Below, in pieces: positions 1-9,515 of a DNA stretch of 58,755 nucleotides. Position 1 is the first letter of the stretch. Each line of letters starts with the position of its first letter. The notes under the pieces were generated by a model. The model searched no databases. It was not told the DNA's origin and was given only the letters and a program-made list of their open reading frames with translations. The position numbers and the translations under genes are program-made. The stretch spans positions 1-58,755 of the forward strand of contig JAUCBJ010009003.1 of the NCBI GenBank assembly GCA_032718475.1. The letters are read 5' to 3'. Source of the DNA: Nemertoderma westbladi. Taxonomy: Eukaryota; Xenacoelomorpha; Nemertodermatida; Nemertodermatidae.

Positions 1-699
1 CGACGCCACATTTACTACACATCGTATTGGCAGGGTACCACACTCGTTCGTATATAAGATCTCCAATCGGTCGAGCGCTTCCTCCCATACTATAATCGTA
101 ATCATCTGGGTCTATGGGTTGGTAGGTTTCTGAAGGTTGTATACAAACTATAGCATCTGTTGCTTCAAGTTGTCGAATCTCCGTCTGAGATTTCTTCGGG
201 AGGTTCCTTTCTATCTCAAGAAGTTCCTCTAAAGGATCGTCGGTGATCGTAGTAGTTACTTCGAAATCATCACCAAGGTGACCGATAGGCGCGCGCGTCT
301 GCCGTGATTCATCCATAATCTCCACGATACGTTCTCCTTCATAGGGTAACAATGTAAACATAGATGGTCTTTCGATAAGAGATCCCGCACAGCGAAGATA
401 CACGTCTCGAAATATACTAAATCCTGCTCGAGTAAAGGCATTGCTGTCTTTGCGAGCTTCGCTGTACTTTCTGATAATTCCTTTATACCAAATATAGTGT
501 AGTCCTTGGCTCCAAATCTTTCGAATGGCGCTGCTGCCTCCTCTTGGATATCATATCCCCATCTCGGCTCTCTTTGTATCCCTTTCTCCATAATTAGAGG
601 TGTAGTTACATAATCATTACTACTAGAGGGAATACAACAGAGTTTGTGGTTAGTTGTGAGGAGACGTGAGAGTTTCGTCTGCCTTTTGGGCTTCGACAA
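1..699 (-). CDS. Unidentified coding-like region, two overlapping frames, runs off the left edge
   Basis: I do not recognise this protein. One minus-strand frame is open from 550 to the window edge (183 codons). It looks coding: it is rich in charged residues, with runs such as KYSEARKDSNAFTRAG and LLPYEGERIVEIMDES, and it ends at the edge with a CxxC pair (MCSKCGV) that could begin a zinc ribbon. A second frame is open from the ATG at 699 down to 256 and overlaps it by about 300 bases. The simplest reading is one gene whose 5' part (699 to about 553, beginning MSKPKRQTKLSRLL) lost frame near 550, where the longer frame meets TGA at 551-553. It could equally be two unrelated ORFs. It lies just past the 3' end of BEL-1 on the same strand, so it may belong to another mobile element. 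Confidence 0.4.
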
Positions 700-913
700 C
701 GCTCTAACCTCCTACCCATAGCCTAAGATCTAGGGTTTCTTTAATGACACGCTGCTTCTTATCTAAAATTTTTTGCCGAAATAAAAACGAATTTGGGCTA
801 AACTGGCCGTGAGTCTAAAATACTCACTTTTTGATCCCAAACTATTATCAGAAAATAAGCAGTCAAGAATTAGTAATAAATATAGGGGAGTCTATTTATT
901 GACGTAACTTATT
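700..913. other. Non-coding gap, nothing recognised
   Basis: AT-rich sequence between the unidentified ORF and the BEL-1 3' region. I find no ORF and no match to the DNA around 15.9-17 kb that would mark it as a BEL LTR. Confidence 0.5.
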
Positions 914-1254
914 GAAACAAGACCGTGTAAAATTTAATTAAAAATTTTAAGAAAGGCTCGCAAGTCTTCCTCTCTTGTTTCTCTAATTTTAAGTTCCACC
1001 CGACTGTACCCTGAAATCTATTCACTGGAGAAAATTTTAAAAATTTTTCAAATCCAAATGGATTGTCTAAAATTTCGAAAATGTCTCAATATTGTGAGTT
1101 CCAAGTAGAATTCCATTTCTTATACCTACAAATCCCGCTCCTATGTGACACATAAGGGTACTACCCTCAATGTTCACATATAAAGACAATGGAATTCTAC
1201 CGCTGTCCTTACTACGGTGTACAGGTACGTGGAAATCTATTTGTAAACTCCTAA

Positions 1255-4200
1255 TTATTTACTAGTATTAGGTGGAGATTTGTAATCTCCAGACTCGTTA
1301 CGAGTCTCTTCAAGAAGTACGAGACGTTGAGTCGGTCTGTCTACTGTACGACCGTCAATTGTCCGTACCGTCACAGTTCTTGTCACTCCATCCATAGATG
1401 GATGTGTGGCTAAAATTACACCTGTTATCCAGAAGCGTCTTTTTAGATTCACTTCCGCTAACAGCACGTGATCTCCCGGCTTTAATGCGCGGGTGTTATT
1501 GTACCAAGTTGTTCTGGCAGAAATAGAGGGCAAATAATGGTTTTGCCATATTTCCCAGAATTTGTTAGCCAGTAGTTGCGTGATTTTCCACGCTTTTCTA
1601 CCGTAGCTGTCGCTTTCTATTGGAATAGAAATAGGTATTAATGTGGTCGGTGCCTGCATAAGCAGGTGTGCCGGTGTCAAAGCAAACTGAGATTGTTTGT
1701 CATCGGGTACTAATACTATTGGTCTAGTATTTAGTATTGCCTCGATTTCAACAAACAATGTTGTCAGTTGGTCGTCTGTCAGTATGTGGTTTACTGGAAT
1801 GACCTTTGCCATGGCTGTCTTGATAGATCTAATCAGTCTCTCCCAGACTCCGCCTCTCCATGGACTATCTGGAGGATTAAACTTCCAAACAATCTTGTGA
1901 GGTTGTAGTTCGTTCGAGATTTGATCGTGATCTAATTTCTTAAAGGCTCTAGCAATCTCATTCCGAGCACCAACAAAGTTTGTCCCTTGGTCTGAGTACA
2001 AGCATTTTACTAATCCGCGTCTAGCGATAAATCGCCGCAATGCTAGTATAAACGCGTTGGTGGAAAGATCCATCACACGTTCAATGTGAACTGCCCTACT
2101 GGACATACATGTGAAAATCAGTCCCCAACGTTTTACTAGTATACGTCCACGTTTCGTATGTATGGGACCAAAGCAATCAATTCCAGTCTCTGTAAAAGGT
2201 GGTCTGAATGCTTGAAGTCGTGCTTGTGGTAATTCACTCATTTCTTGGGTACCTATTCTAGAATGTACCTTTTTACAAATAATACACGTACGTGTCACTG
2301 AACTTAATGCTTTACTGGGTCTAATTAATACAAATCTAGTACGTAAGTAGGAAAGACAGTGGTGTCTTCCAGCGTGTTTCAGATGTAAATGTGCGTCCAG
2401 TATCATTGCACGTTGTAGTTCGTGATGTTGCGGTATTATTATTGGGTACCTAAAGTTTGTGTTAAAGTCAATGTTTTGAAGCCGAGATTTATGACAAATT
2501 AAGCCATTATAAATAATCGGACTCCAACTCAGTATTGGTGACGACTTGATTGGTTGACCTTGATGTATAGATGTGAATTCGCGCGCGAAATATCGCAGTT
2601 GGTAATGGCGAATTAATTTAATCTCACACCTGTCAATCTCAGCCAATGTAAGTCGACGTGTAAAGTCACGTTTGCCTTTTACGTATTGTACAAAACGTAC
2701 AATCCACGCTAATTTTCGGCAAGCGTTTGTCCAAGAATCTGTTAGGTTTACAATCCGGTCGACGTGAGTATTTGTGACGTCATCAGGTAAGTCAATGGAG
2801 ATTTTGGAAGGTTTTGAATTACTAGAAGGGCCCACGGGTCCGCCGGTAAGTATTCCCTTGTTGACTGTTGATCCGTCCGGGTCTACAAGTAATTTGTTCT
2901 TCTTCGTCTTCTTACCTTGATCGTTAGTACTTTGTAAGTCGATCGTTAATGGTGGTTTGAACTCTATGGGGTCAGCAGGTTTCGGTAAACTTATTTTCCT
3001 GCCGACATTAATCCCAGGTCTCACCATAGGTTGCAAGTTTGGTATGTCTCTTGAGCGCAAAGTAACACCTGTATTTACATTAGCGTAGGTACTACCCACA
3101 TCTGTAATACATGAGGTTTCACCGTGCTTATGGTTGCTCAAGCGTGTCAAAATTGGTAGTTTGTCGATACAAGGCCGCTCCAATAGAGAAACTGCGGCTT
3201 TACTGTTTGTCAATACATTACTAATGTCCGGTAGAACATTTTGTGATGTTTCTGACAAAATGTCTAGTCGACTGTCTAGTAATGTGTCTGGCGATACGTC
3301 TGGTAACGTATCTGGTTGTTTGTCAATAGAAGGCCGCTCCAATAGGGAAACTGCGGCTTCACTATTTGTCAGTACGTTACTAATGTCTAGTCGACTGTCT
3401 AGTAATGTGTCTGGCGATACGTCTGGTAACGTATCTGGTTGTTTGTCAATAGAAGGCCGCTCCAATAGGGAAACTGCGGCTTCACTATTTGTCAGTACGT
3501 TACTAGTGTCTAGTCGACTGTCTAGTAATGTGTCTGGCGATACGTCTGGTAACGTATCTGGTTGTTTGTCAATAGAAGGCCGCCCCAATAGAGAAACTGC
3601 GGCTTTACTGTTTGTCAGTGTGTTACTAGCGTCTGGTAGAACATTTTGTGATATGTCTGGTAAAATGTCTGGTTGGCTGTCTAGTAACGTGTCTGGTTGA
3701 CCGTCTGGCGATATGTCTGGTGTAGAAAGGCTCGCAAGTCTTCCGGCGTTATCATCTGTCGTCGATGGAATCTCTGGCTGACTCGCCTTCTTCCCAAGTT
3801 CTAAACTCCGCTGGTGGATTAGCTGCTTCTTGCGACTTATCATACTAGTTACACGTCTGTCATGTTTTGTCGAATGTAGTGTAGTATGGTCCACGTCGCG
3901 TGAAAAGGAATGAATTGAATTTGTAGTTAATAAACTACATGTACTCTGTACATCGTCTTCCTCGTCACTTACGTCTAGTGTGCGCACAGGCGCTCGAGTA
4001 TACCACCCTATCGGCGTTCTGCAGGCGTATGCGTTTCCCGCTACAACTGCCGATGGTCTGGTTTCCCACACCTGATGTAGGTTGAATTGGTCTGTCCCGA
4101 TCAGCATGGCTACCGATCTATAATTGACTGGACATTCGGGTACACCTAGGTGTCTGAAATACTTACGGTCCTCTAGAGATTGTTTCGGCACTGGACCTAG

Positions 4201-6840
4201 TAGATTACTAAAGTCCTTCGTGGCCGCAAAGGTTAGATCTTTAAAGGGCAACAAAGACCTCTCCCTCTCGCTGTGCTGCGATTTCGGAAGAAGAGAGTCT
4301 AAGTCCAACTTAACTCGTGTCACTGGTATTGCACGCTGTCCGTGCATACTACTTACGGTATAACTGACGTGCTTACCTTGTTTAAGATCCGTCACTACGT
4401 CAGCTATCTTTTCATCCACGTAGCTATGAGATGAGGCTGAATCTAGAATAGCGTAGATTCTTTTACTCCCCTTTGTGCCGGTGATCTTAATCGGGATTAC
4501 ACTGAATCCCTTCAGTTGGTCAGTGGTCAGAAGCGCGATCGACGGTTGTTCGTCTCCATTGGAATATTCGTCGTCTTCTGATTCTTCGTCCGACGATCCG
4601 GATTGTTCTGAGAAACAATCCTCAATATGGGTCACGAAGGTTGGAGTCGTTTTCGATTCTCGTTTTCGGTAAGCCGCATCACATCTCGCTGCTGCTTCCG
4701 GGTGTTCCCTGGCGAAGCGTTTTGTCGGCGTGTGGCTGTCTGTGTGGAGCAGACCGTCGTGGTTGCGTCCACAGGATGGACAAGTGTCGGTATTTGGGCA
4801 ATCTTTACGGACGTGTCCGTGTCGCGTACACCGCCAACAAGAGTCCAATGGCCGTATTTGCAGCCGTCGTTCTTCCGAGTTCAACTCGCGAAATTGTCGA
4901 CAACCTCGTAACTTGTGACCGATATACCGCTTGCCTAGATGCTCGCAGTATTGGCAGCCGCTGAAGTCGGTACTGAGTTGTTGTCTCGTCTGTTTTGTCC
5001 CAATGGGCGCAGATACCCTACTACCGTCCGAGAATTGTCGTGATTCCGTCGGTGTGGTGTAAGTGGCCGTCTTAGTGGATGTTGTCTGGGGTTTTTGTCG
5101 GTTGGAGGATGGCAATGTGATCCCTTCTGCCACGATGTGCTGGTCGGTGTAGTTAGATCGAGTTTCTACTACCGCCTCCCTGGATATTAAAAGGTACACA
5201 TCTTCTAATTTTAAGAATCCTCCCCGCTCTTCTCGCTGGTATTCGACCTTCCTCCACTCCCGACGAAGTCGATGGTGGAGTCGTCCTATGATCTTTAATA
5301 GGACTGTAGGGGTATTCCCGTAATCAAGTTGTCCAATGGATCTTAAAGTTGTGATAGCGTTCTTGATCTCGTCAGCTAGTTTTAATAAGTCGACGGGTTT
5401 AGTGATAGCCCCTCCCTTACAGAGTTCCTCTATTACTGACCTGGCCATACTAACTGTACCTCCGTATATCGAAGTTAAACGATCGTACGCTAGTTCGAAG
5501 GCGTCCGGTACACCAACGAAGGTCTCTGCCAAACGTTTAGGTTCTCCTGACAACGTTTGAAGCAGGTAATTGAACTTCTCCCGTGATGTAAAGGCGCACA
5601 CGGCGATCTGGGATTCGATATAGTCTACGAAAGTATGCCAGTGTTTTGAGCTACCGGAAAACTTCGGTGGTTGTTGTACCGGCAATCCCTGTCTGGCTGC
5701 GAATTTCGCTATCTCCTCGGCAACGTTCAGAGTTTCGCGTCCTTGGTTGGTAACTTGGTTGATATCCCTTCTTGGCGCTTTTCCCTGATACGATGTGGGG
5801 TTTGAAGGTACCGGTCTTTGTGGATCCTTCGGGTGGCTATTGTGTTCAAATTCGGTGTTCCTCGAACTATCGGTTTCAACTTCCTCCAAGCGTTCCTCAA
5901 TCTGGGCCAACTTATTGACAACTGGTCGCAGAATGTCGGCGAATTGTTGTGTACTGATCGCGTCTGTTGGTTGTAACGCCTTTTGTGTTGGTGTACTCTG
6001 TGGAGGATTGTCGATAAATGAATTATCCGAACGCTCACGTTTACATTTGTCGGCCGCTCCTGTTCTAAATACCTCGCGTTCCGGGTAATCCGACTCGCTC
6101 GAAGTACTACTGTCACCTGGATACGGTGGTCGACGTGCTCGAGTCCGTTGCGCCGTTCGAATCCTAACATTCCGTTTCGGAACATCGTCTACTGGTTTCC
6201 GTTGCTCGGTAGGCTCACAAGTCTTCCTCGAAGTCGTAGATTGCAATGTAAACTGGTTAAACGATCGCGTATCCACTGGTCTCCGTTGTTCGGTAGGCTC
6301 ACAGGTCTTCCTCGAAGTCGTAGATTGTGATGTAAACTGATTAAACGGTCGCGTATCCACTGGTCTCCGTTGTTCGGTAGGCTCGCAGGTCTTCCTCGAA
6401 GTCGTAGATTGCGATGTAAACTGAACCGGTGGTCGTGTGACAGCGTTTGAATCTAAAGGCCTTGTAGGCCTAAACGTCATTGGGTAAGCGTAGTGCATAA
6501 CGGGTTTTGGTGTCGAAGGTGGACTCACCTGTTTTGTCGTTAGTAGTGCAGGTCCGGTCAATAAACTACTACGATCGGTAATCGGTGGGTTACTTACCTT
6601 GACTTTCGGAATAGGCGACGACGTTGCTCTTGGCGGTGTAAACTCGTCCGGAATAACAAACCTGTGTTCCGTCGCACCATGGATAGGAGAAATGTTACTA
6701 CTACCCGCAATCGAAACAGGTTCCTTAGTCGTAACCGGTGCAAACATATGAGTTACCTGTGGGAATCGTTGACACAAGTCCTTTACTAATTGTCGTTCCC
6801 GTCCGGGTGCTCCTAGACCGTGTAAAACCGTGTAAAACAA
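1255..6840 (-). CDS. BEL/Pao gag-protease-integrase polyprotein, internally deleted (1861 aa)
   Basis: This is one uninterrupted frame. Approximate residues: three 28-aa gag repeats at 135-220; DUF1759 capsid-like domain at 385-570; cysteine/histidine knuckles at 640-705, including CWRCTRHGHVRKDC; a DUF1758 aspartic protease near 800 (LDSASSHSYV); a 41-aa repeat linker at 1050-1220; H2C2 zinc finger near 1487; integrase core with IDCFGPIH, SDQGTNF and GVWERL supplying D, D and E; and a DUF5641 domain at 1760-1840. A normal BEL pol has RT, the Pao peptidase region and RNase H between protease and integrase. Here NAGRLASLST from the protease side runs straight into the linker. The first nine residues (MFYTVLHGL) come from the junction DNA, and BEL homology starts at GAPGRERQ. 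Such a protein could assemble and perhaps integrate, but could not reverse-transcribe. Confidence 0.85.
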   Translation of the reverse strand: MFYTVLHGLGAPGRERQLVKDLCQRFPQVTHMFAPVTTKEPVSIAGSSNISPIHGATEHRFVIPDEFTPPRATSSPIPKVKVSNPPITDRSSLLTGPALLTTKQVSPPSTPKPVMHYAYPMTFRPTRPLDSNAVTRPPVQFTSQSTTSRKTCEPTEQRRPVDTRPFNQFTSQSTTSRKTCEPTEQRRPVDTRSFNQFTLQSTTSRKTCEPTEQRKPVDDVPKRNVRIRTAQRTRARRPPYPGDSSTSSESDYPEREVFRTGAADKCKRERSDNSFIDNPPQSTPTQKALQPTDAISTQQFADILRPVVNKLAQIEERLEEVETDSSRNTEFEHNSHPKDPQRPVPSNPTSYQGKAPRRDINQVTNQGRETLNVAEEIAKFAARQGLPVQQPPKFSGSSKHWHTFVDYIESQIAVCAFTSREKFNYLLQTLSGEPKRLAETFVGVPDAFELAYDRLTSIYGGTVSMARSVIEELCKGGAITKPVDLLKLADEIKNAITTLRSIGQLDYGNTPTVLLKIIGRLHHRLRREWRKVEYQREERGGFLKLEDVYLLISREAVVETRSNYTDQHIVAEGITLPSSNRQKPQTTSTKTATYTTPTESRQFSDGSRVSAPIGTKQTRQQLSTDFSGCQYCEHLGKRYIGHKLRGCRQFRELNSEERRLQIRPLDSCWRCTRHGHVRKDCPNTDTCPSCGRNHDGLLHTDSHTPTKRFAREHPEAAARCDAAYRKRESKTTPTFVTHIEDCFSEQSGSSDEESEDDEYSNGDEQPSIALLTTDQLKGFSVIPIKITGTKGSKRIYAILDSASSHSYVDEKIADVVTDLKQGKHVSYTVSSMHGQRAIPVTRVKLDLDSLLPKSQHSERERSLLPFKDLTFAATKDFSNLLGPVPKQSLEDRKYFRHLGVPECPVNYRSVAMLIGTDQFNLHQVWETRPSAVVAGNAYACRTPIGWYTRAPVRTLDVSDEEDDVQSTCSLLTTNSIHSFSRDVDHTTLHSTKHDRRVTSMISRKKQLIHQRSLELGKKASQPEIPSTTDDNAGRLASLSTPDISPDGQPDTLLDSQPDILPDISQNVLPDASNTLTNSKAAVSLLGRPSIDKQPDTLPDVSPDTLLDSRLDTSNVLTNSEAAVSLLERPSIDKQPDTLPDVSPDTLLDSRLDISNVLTNSEAAVSLLERPSIDKQPDTLPDVSPDTLLDSRLDILSETSQNVLPDISNVLTNSKAAVSLLERPCIDKLPILTRLSNHKHGETSCITDVGSTYANVNTGVTLRSRDIPNLQPMVRPGINVGRKISLPKPADPIEFKPPLTIDLQSTNDQGKKTKKNKLLVDPDGSTVNKGILTGGPVGPSSNSKPSKISIDLPDDVTNTHVDRIVNLTDSWTNACRKLAWIVRFVQYVKGKRDFTRRLTLAEIDRCEIKLIRHYQLRYFAREFTSIHQGQPIKSSPILSWSPIIYNGLICHKSRLQNIDFNTNFRYPIIIPQHHELQRAMILDAHLHLKHAGRHHCLSYLRTRFVLIRPSKALSSVTRTCIICKKVHSRIGTQEMSELPQARLQAFRPPFTETGIDCFGPIHTKRGRILVKRWGLIFTCMSSRAVHIERVMDLSTNAFILALRRFIARRGLVKCLYSDQGTNFVGARNEIARAFKKLDHDQISNELQPHKIVWKFNPPDSPWRGGVWERLIRSIKTAMAKVIPVNHILTDDQLTTLFVEIEAILNTRPIVLVPDDKQSQFALTPAHLLMQAPTTLIPISIPIESDSYGRKAWKITQLLANKFWEIWQNHYLPSISARTTWYNNTRALKPGDHVLLAEVNLKRRFWITGVILATHPSMDGVTRTVTVRTIDGRTVDRPTQRLVLLEETRNESGDYKSPPNTSK
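3163..3715 (-). repeat. 123-bp (41-aa) coding tandem repeat in the BEL-1 linker
   Basis: Copies of the block holding LTNSEAAVSLLERPSIDKQ recur every 123 bp (GTCAATAGAAGGCCGC at 3322, 3445 and 3568). Inside each block are shorter 12-bp repeats coding for PDxx tetrads (PDTL, PDVS). The matching BEL-2 segment (8712-9440) has a different copy arrangement, so the region changes length in frame. Confidence 0.8.
6191..6425 (-). repeat. 84-bp (28-aa) gag tandem repeat, three copies, BEL-1
   Basis: Three copies, the last partial, code for a unit containing QFTSQSTTSRKTCEPTEQ followed by RRPVDTR. The 84-bp spacing is set by the 16-bp motif at 6212, 6296 and 6380. BEL-2 has the same three copies at 13947-14181, so the expansion predates the split of the two elements. 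Confidence 0.85.
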
Positions 6841-7174
6841 GACCGTGTAAAATTTAATTAAATTTTAAGAAAGGCTCGCAAGTCTTCCCTTCTTGTTTCT
6901 CTAGTTTTAAGTTCCACCCGACTGTACCCTGAAATCTATTCACTGGAGAAAATTTTTTAAAAATTTTTCAAATCCAAATGGATTGTCTAAAATTTCGAAA
7001 ATGTCTCAATATTGTGAGTTCCAAGTAGAATTCCATTTCTTATACCTACAAATCCCGGTCCTATGTGACACATAAGGGTACTACCCTCAATGTTCACATA
7101 TAAAGACAATGGAAATCTACCGCTGTCCTTACTACGGTGTACAGGTATGTGGAAATCTATTTGTAAACTCCTTA
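6841..7174 (-). repeat. BEL 3' non-coding segment, paralogous to 914-1254
   Basis: Nearly the same sequence follows the integrase stop codon in both BEL copies, including TCACTGGAGAAAATTTT, TGTTCACATATAAAGACAAT and one copy of GGCTCGCAAGTCTTCC. It may be part of a 3' LTR. At its left end the string ACCGTGTAAAA occurs three times in about 35 bp, right at the junction to BEL-1. Confidence 0.75.
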
Positions 7175-8730
7175 CTATTTACTAACATTTGTTGGAGACT
7201 TGTTTCGTCCAGACTCGTTTCGCGTCTCTTCAAGAAGTACGAGACGTTGTGTCGGTCTGTCTACTGTACGACCGTCAATTGTCTGTACAGTCACAGTTCT
7301 TGTCACTCCATCCATAGATGGATGTGTGTCTAAAATTACACCTGTTATCCAGAAGCGTCTTTTTAGATTCACTTCTGCCAACAGCACGTGATCTCCCGCT
7401 CTTAAAGCGCAAGTTTTGTTGTACCAAGTTGTTCTGGCAGAAATAGAGGGCAAATAGTGATTTTGCCATATTTCCCAGAATTTGTTAGCCAGTAGTTGCG
7501 TGATTTTCCACGCTTTTCTACCGTAGCTATCGCTTTCTATTGGAATAGAAATAGGCGTTAATGTGGTCGGTGCCTGCATAAGCAGGTGTGCCGGTGTCAA
7601 AGCAAACTGGGATTGATTGTCATCGGGTACTAATACTATTGGTCTAGTATTTAGTATTGCCTCGATTTCAACAAACAATGTTGTCAGTTGGTCATCTGTC
7701 AAGATGTGGTTTACTGGAATTACTTTTGCCATGGCTGTTTTTATAGATCTAATCAATCTCTCCCAGACTCCGCCTCTCCATGGACTATCTGGAGGATTAA
7801 ACTTCCAAACAATCTTGTAAGGACGTAGTTCGTTTGAGATTTGATCATGATCTAATTTCTTAAAGGCTCTAGCAATTTCATTTCGAGCACCAACAAAGTT
7901 TGTACCTTGGTCTGAGTACAAGCATTTTACTAGTCCGCGTCTAGCGATAAATCGCCGCAATGCTAGTATAAACGCGTTGGTGGAAAGATCCATCACACGT
8001 TCAATATGAACTGCCCTACTGGACATGCATGTGAAAATCAGTCCCCAGCGTTTTACTAGTATACGTCCACGTTTCGTATGTATGGGACCAAAGCAGTCAA
8101 TTCCAGTCTCTGTAAAAGGTGGTCTGAATGCTTGAAGTCGTGCTTGTGGAAGTTCACTCATTTCTTGGGTACCTATTCTAGAGTGTACCTTTTTACAAAT
8201 AATACACATACGCGTCACTGAACTTAACGCTTTACTGGGTCTAATTAATACAAATCTTGTACGTAAGTATGAAAGACAGTGGTGTCTTCCAGCGTGTTTC
8301 AGATGTAAATGTGCGTCCAGTATCATTGCACGTTGTAATTCGTGATGTTGTGGTATTATTATTGGGTACCTAAAATCAGTATTAAAGTCAATGTTTTGAA
8401 GCCGAGATTTATGACAAATTAAGCCATTATAAATAATCGGACTCCAACTCAATATTGGTGACGACTTGATTGGTTGGCCTTGACTTATAGATGTGAATTC
8501 GCGCGTGAAATATCGCAATTGATAATGGCGAATTAATTTAATTTCACATCTGTCAATCTCAGTCAATTTGAGTCGACGCGTAAAGTCGCGTTTGCCTTTA
8601 ACGTATTGTACAAAACGTACAATCCACGCTAATTTTCGGCAAGCGTTTGTCCAAGAATCTGTTAGGTTTACAATACGGTCGACGTAAGTATTTGTGACGT
8701 CATCAGGTAAGTCAATGGAGAATTTGGAAG
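7175..8730 (-). pseudogene. BEL-2 integrase region, out of frame with upstream pol
   Basis: A 463-codon frame starting at 8566, plus upstream in-frame sequence to about 8730, codes for the BEL integrase. It has the H2C2 finger (HAGRHHCLSYLRTRF ... CIICKKVH), the catalytic blocks IDCFGPIH, SDQGTNF and GVWERL, and the DUF5641 end (WITGVILDTHPSMDGV). It is very close to BEL-1 over the same span. A frameshift near 8735 separates it from the linker: BEL-1 reads GPSSNSKPSKISIDLPDD where BEL-2 ends at GPSSKTKTFQILH. Confidence 0.85.
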
Positions 8731-9515
8731 GTTTTTGTTTTACTAGATGGGCCCACGAGTCCGCCGGTAAGTATTCCCTTGTTGACTGTTGATCCGTCTG
8801 GGTCTACAAGTAATTTGTCCTTCTTCGTCTTCTTACCTTGATTGTCAGTACTTTGTGCGTCGATCCCTAATGGTGGTTTTAACTCTATGGGATCACTGGG
8901 TTTCGGTAATTTTGTTTTTCTGCCGATATTAATCCCAGGTCTCACCGTAGGTTGTAAGGTTGGTATGTCTCTTGAGCGTAAAGTAACACCTGTATTTACA
9001 TTAGCGTAGGTACTACCCACATCTGTAATACATGAGGTTTCACTGTGCTTATGGTTACTCAAGAGTGTTAATTTTGGTAGTTTGTCAATACAAGGCCGCT
9101 CCAATAGGGAAACTGCGGCTTTACTGTTAGTCAATACATTACTAATGTCTGGTAGAACATTTTGTGACATGTCTGGTAAAATGTTTCGCGGAACATCTGG
9201 CGAAATATCTAGTGACATGTCTGGCAAAATGTCTAGTTGACCGTCTGGTAACGTGTCTGGTTGTTTGTCAATAGAAGGCCGCTCCAATAGAGAAACTGCT
9301 GCTTTACTATTTGTCAATATGTTACTAGTGTCTGGTAGAACATTTTGTGACATGTCTGGTAAAATGTTTCGCGGAACATCCGGCGAAATATCTAGTGACA
9401 TGTCTGACAAAACGTCTGGTTGACCGTCTGGCGATATGTCTGGTGTAGAAAGGCTCGCAAGTCTTCCGTTCTTGACTTTGGAAGTTATATCTTTCCATTT
9501 CGCCTTCGGTTTTTT
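8712..9515 (-). pseudogene. BEL-2 repetitive linker between RNase H and integrase
   Basis: In frame with the upstream pol but separated from it by the TAG at about 9516. It begins KKPKAKWKDITSKVKNG and then GRLASLSTPDISPDG, which is the second GRLASLST of the element. Two long PD-rich repeats follow (PDMSLDISPDVPRNILP and so on), each with SKAAVSLLERP. Low complexity and a net negative charge suggest a flexible spacer. Confidence 0.7.

Larger units (their letters stand above)
914..6840 (-). mobile_element. BEL-1: BEL/Pao LTR retrotransposon copy lacking RT-RNase H and the gag N-terminus
   Basis: The sense direction is 6840 to 914. The order is gag (DUF1759 and zinc knuckles), aspartic protease (DUF1758), a repetitive linker, integrase with a DUF5641 tail, then about 340 bp of non-coding DNA (914-1254) that closely matches 6841-7174 of BEL-2. 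Against BEL-2 it lacks the first 450 or so gag residues and all of RT/RNase H. Its 5' end abuts the 3' non-coding end of BEL-2 directly, so the pair is head to tail without a recognisable LTR between them. I could not find LTRs for either copy. Confidence 0.85.

Noticed and set aside
3134-3700. Plus-strand ORF with SNVSGDTSGNVSGCL repeats
   Set aside because: It is the complement of the BEL-1 linker repeat, whose minus-strand frame continues into gag and integrase.
914-7174. The paralogous 335-bp segments as BEL LTRs
   Set aside because: They follow integrase in both copies but I find no matching copy upstream of gag, so LTR identity is unproven.
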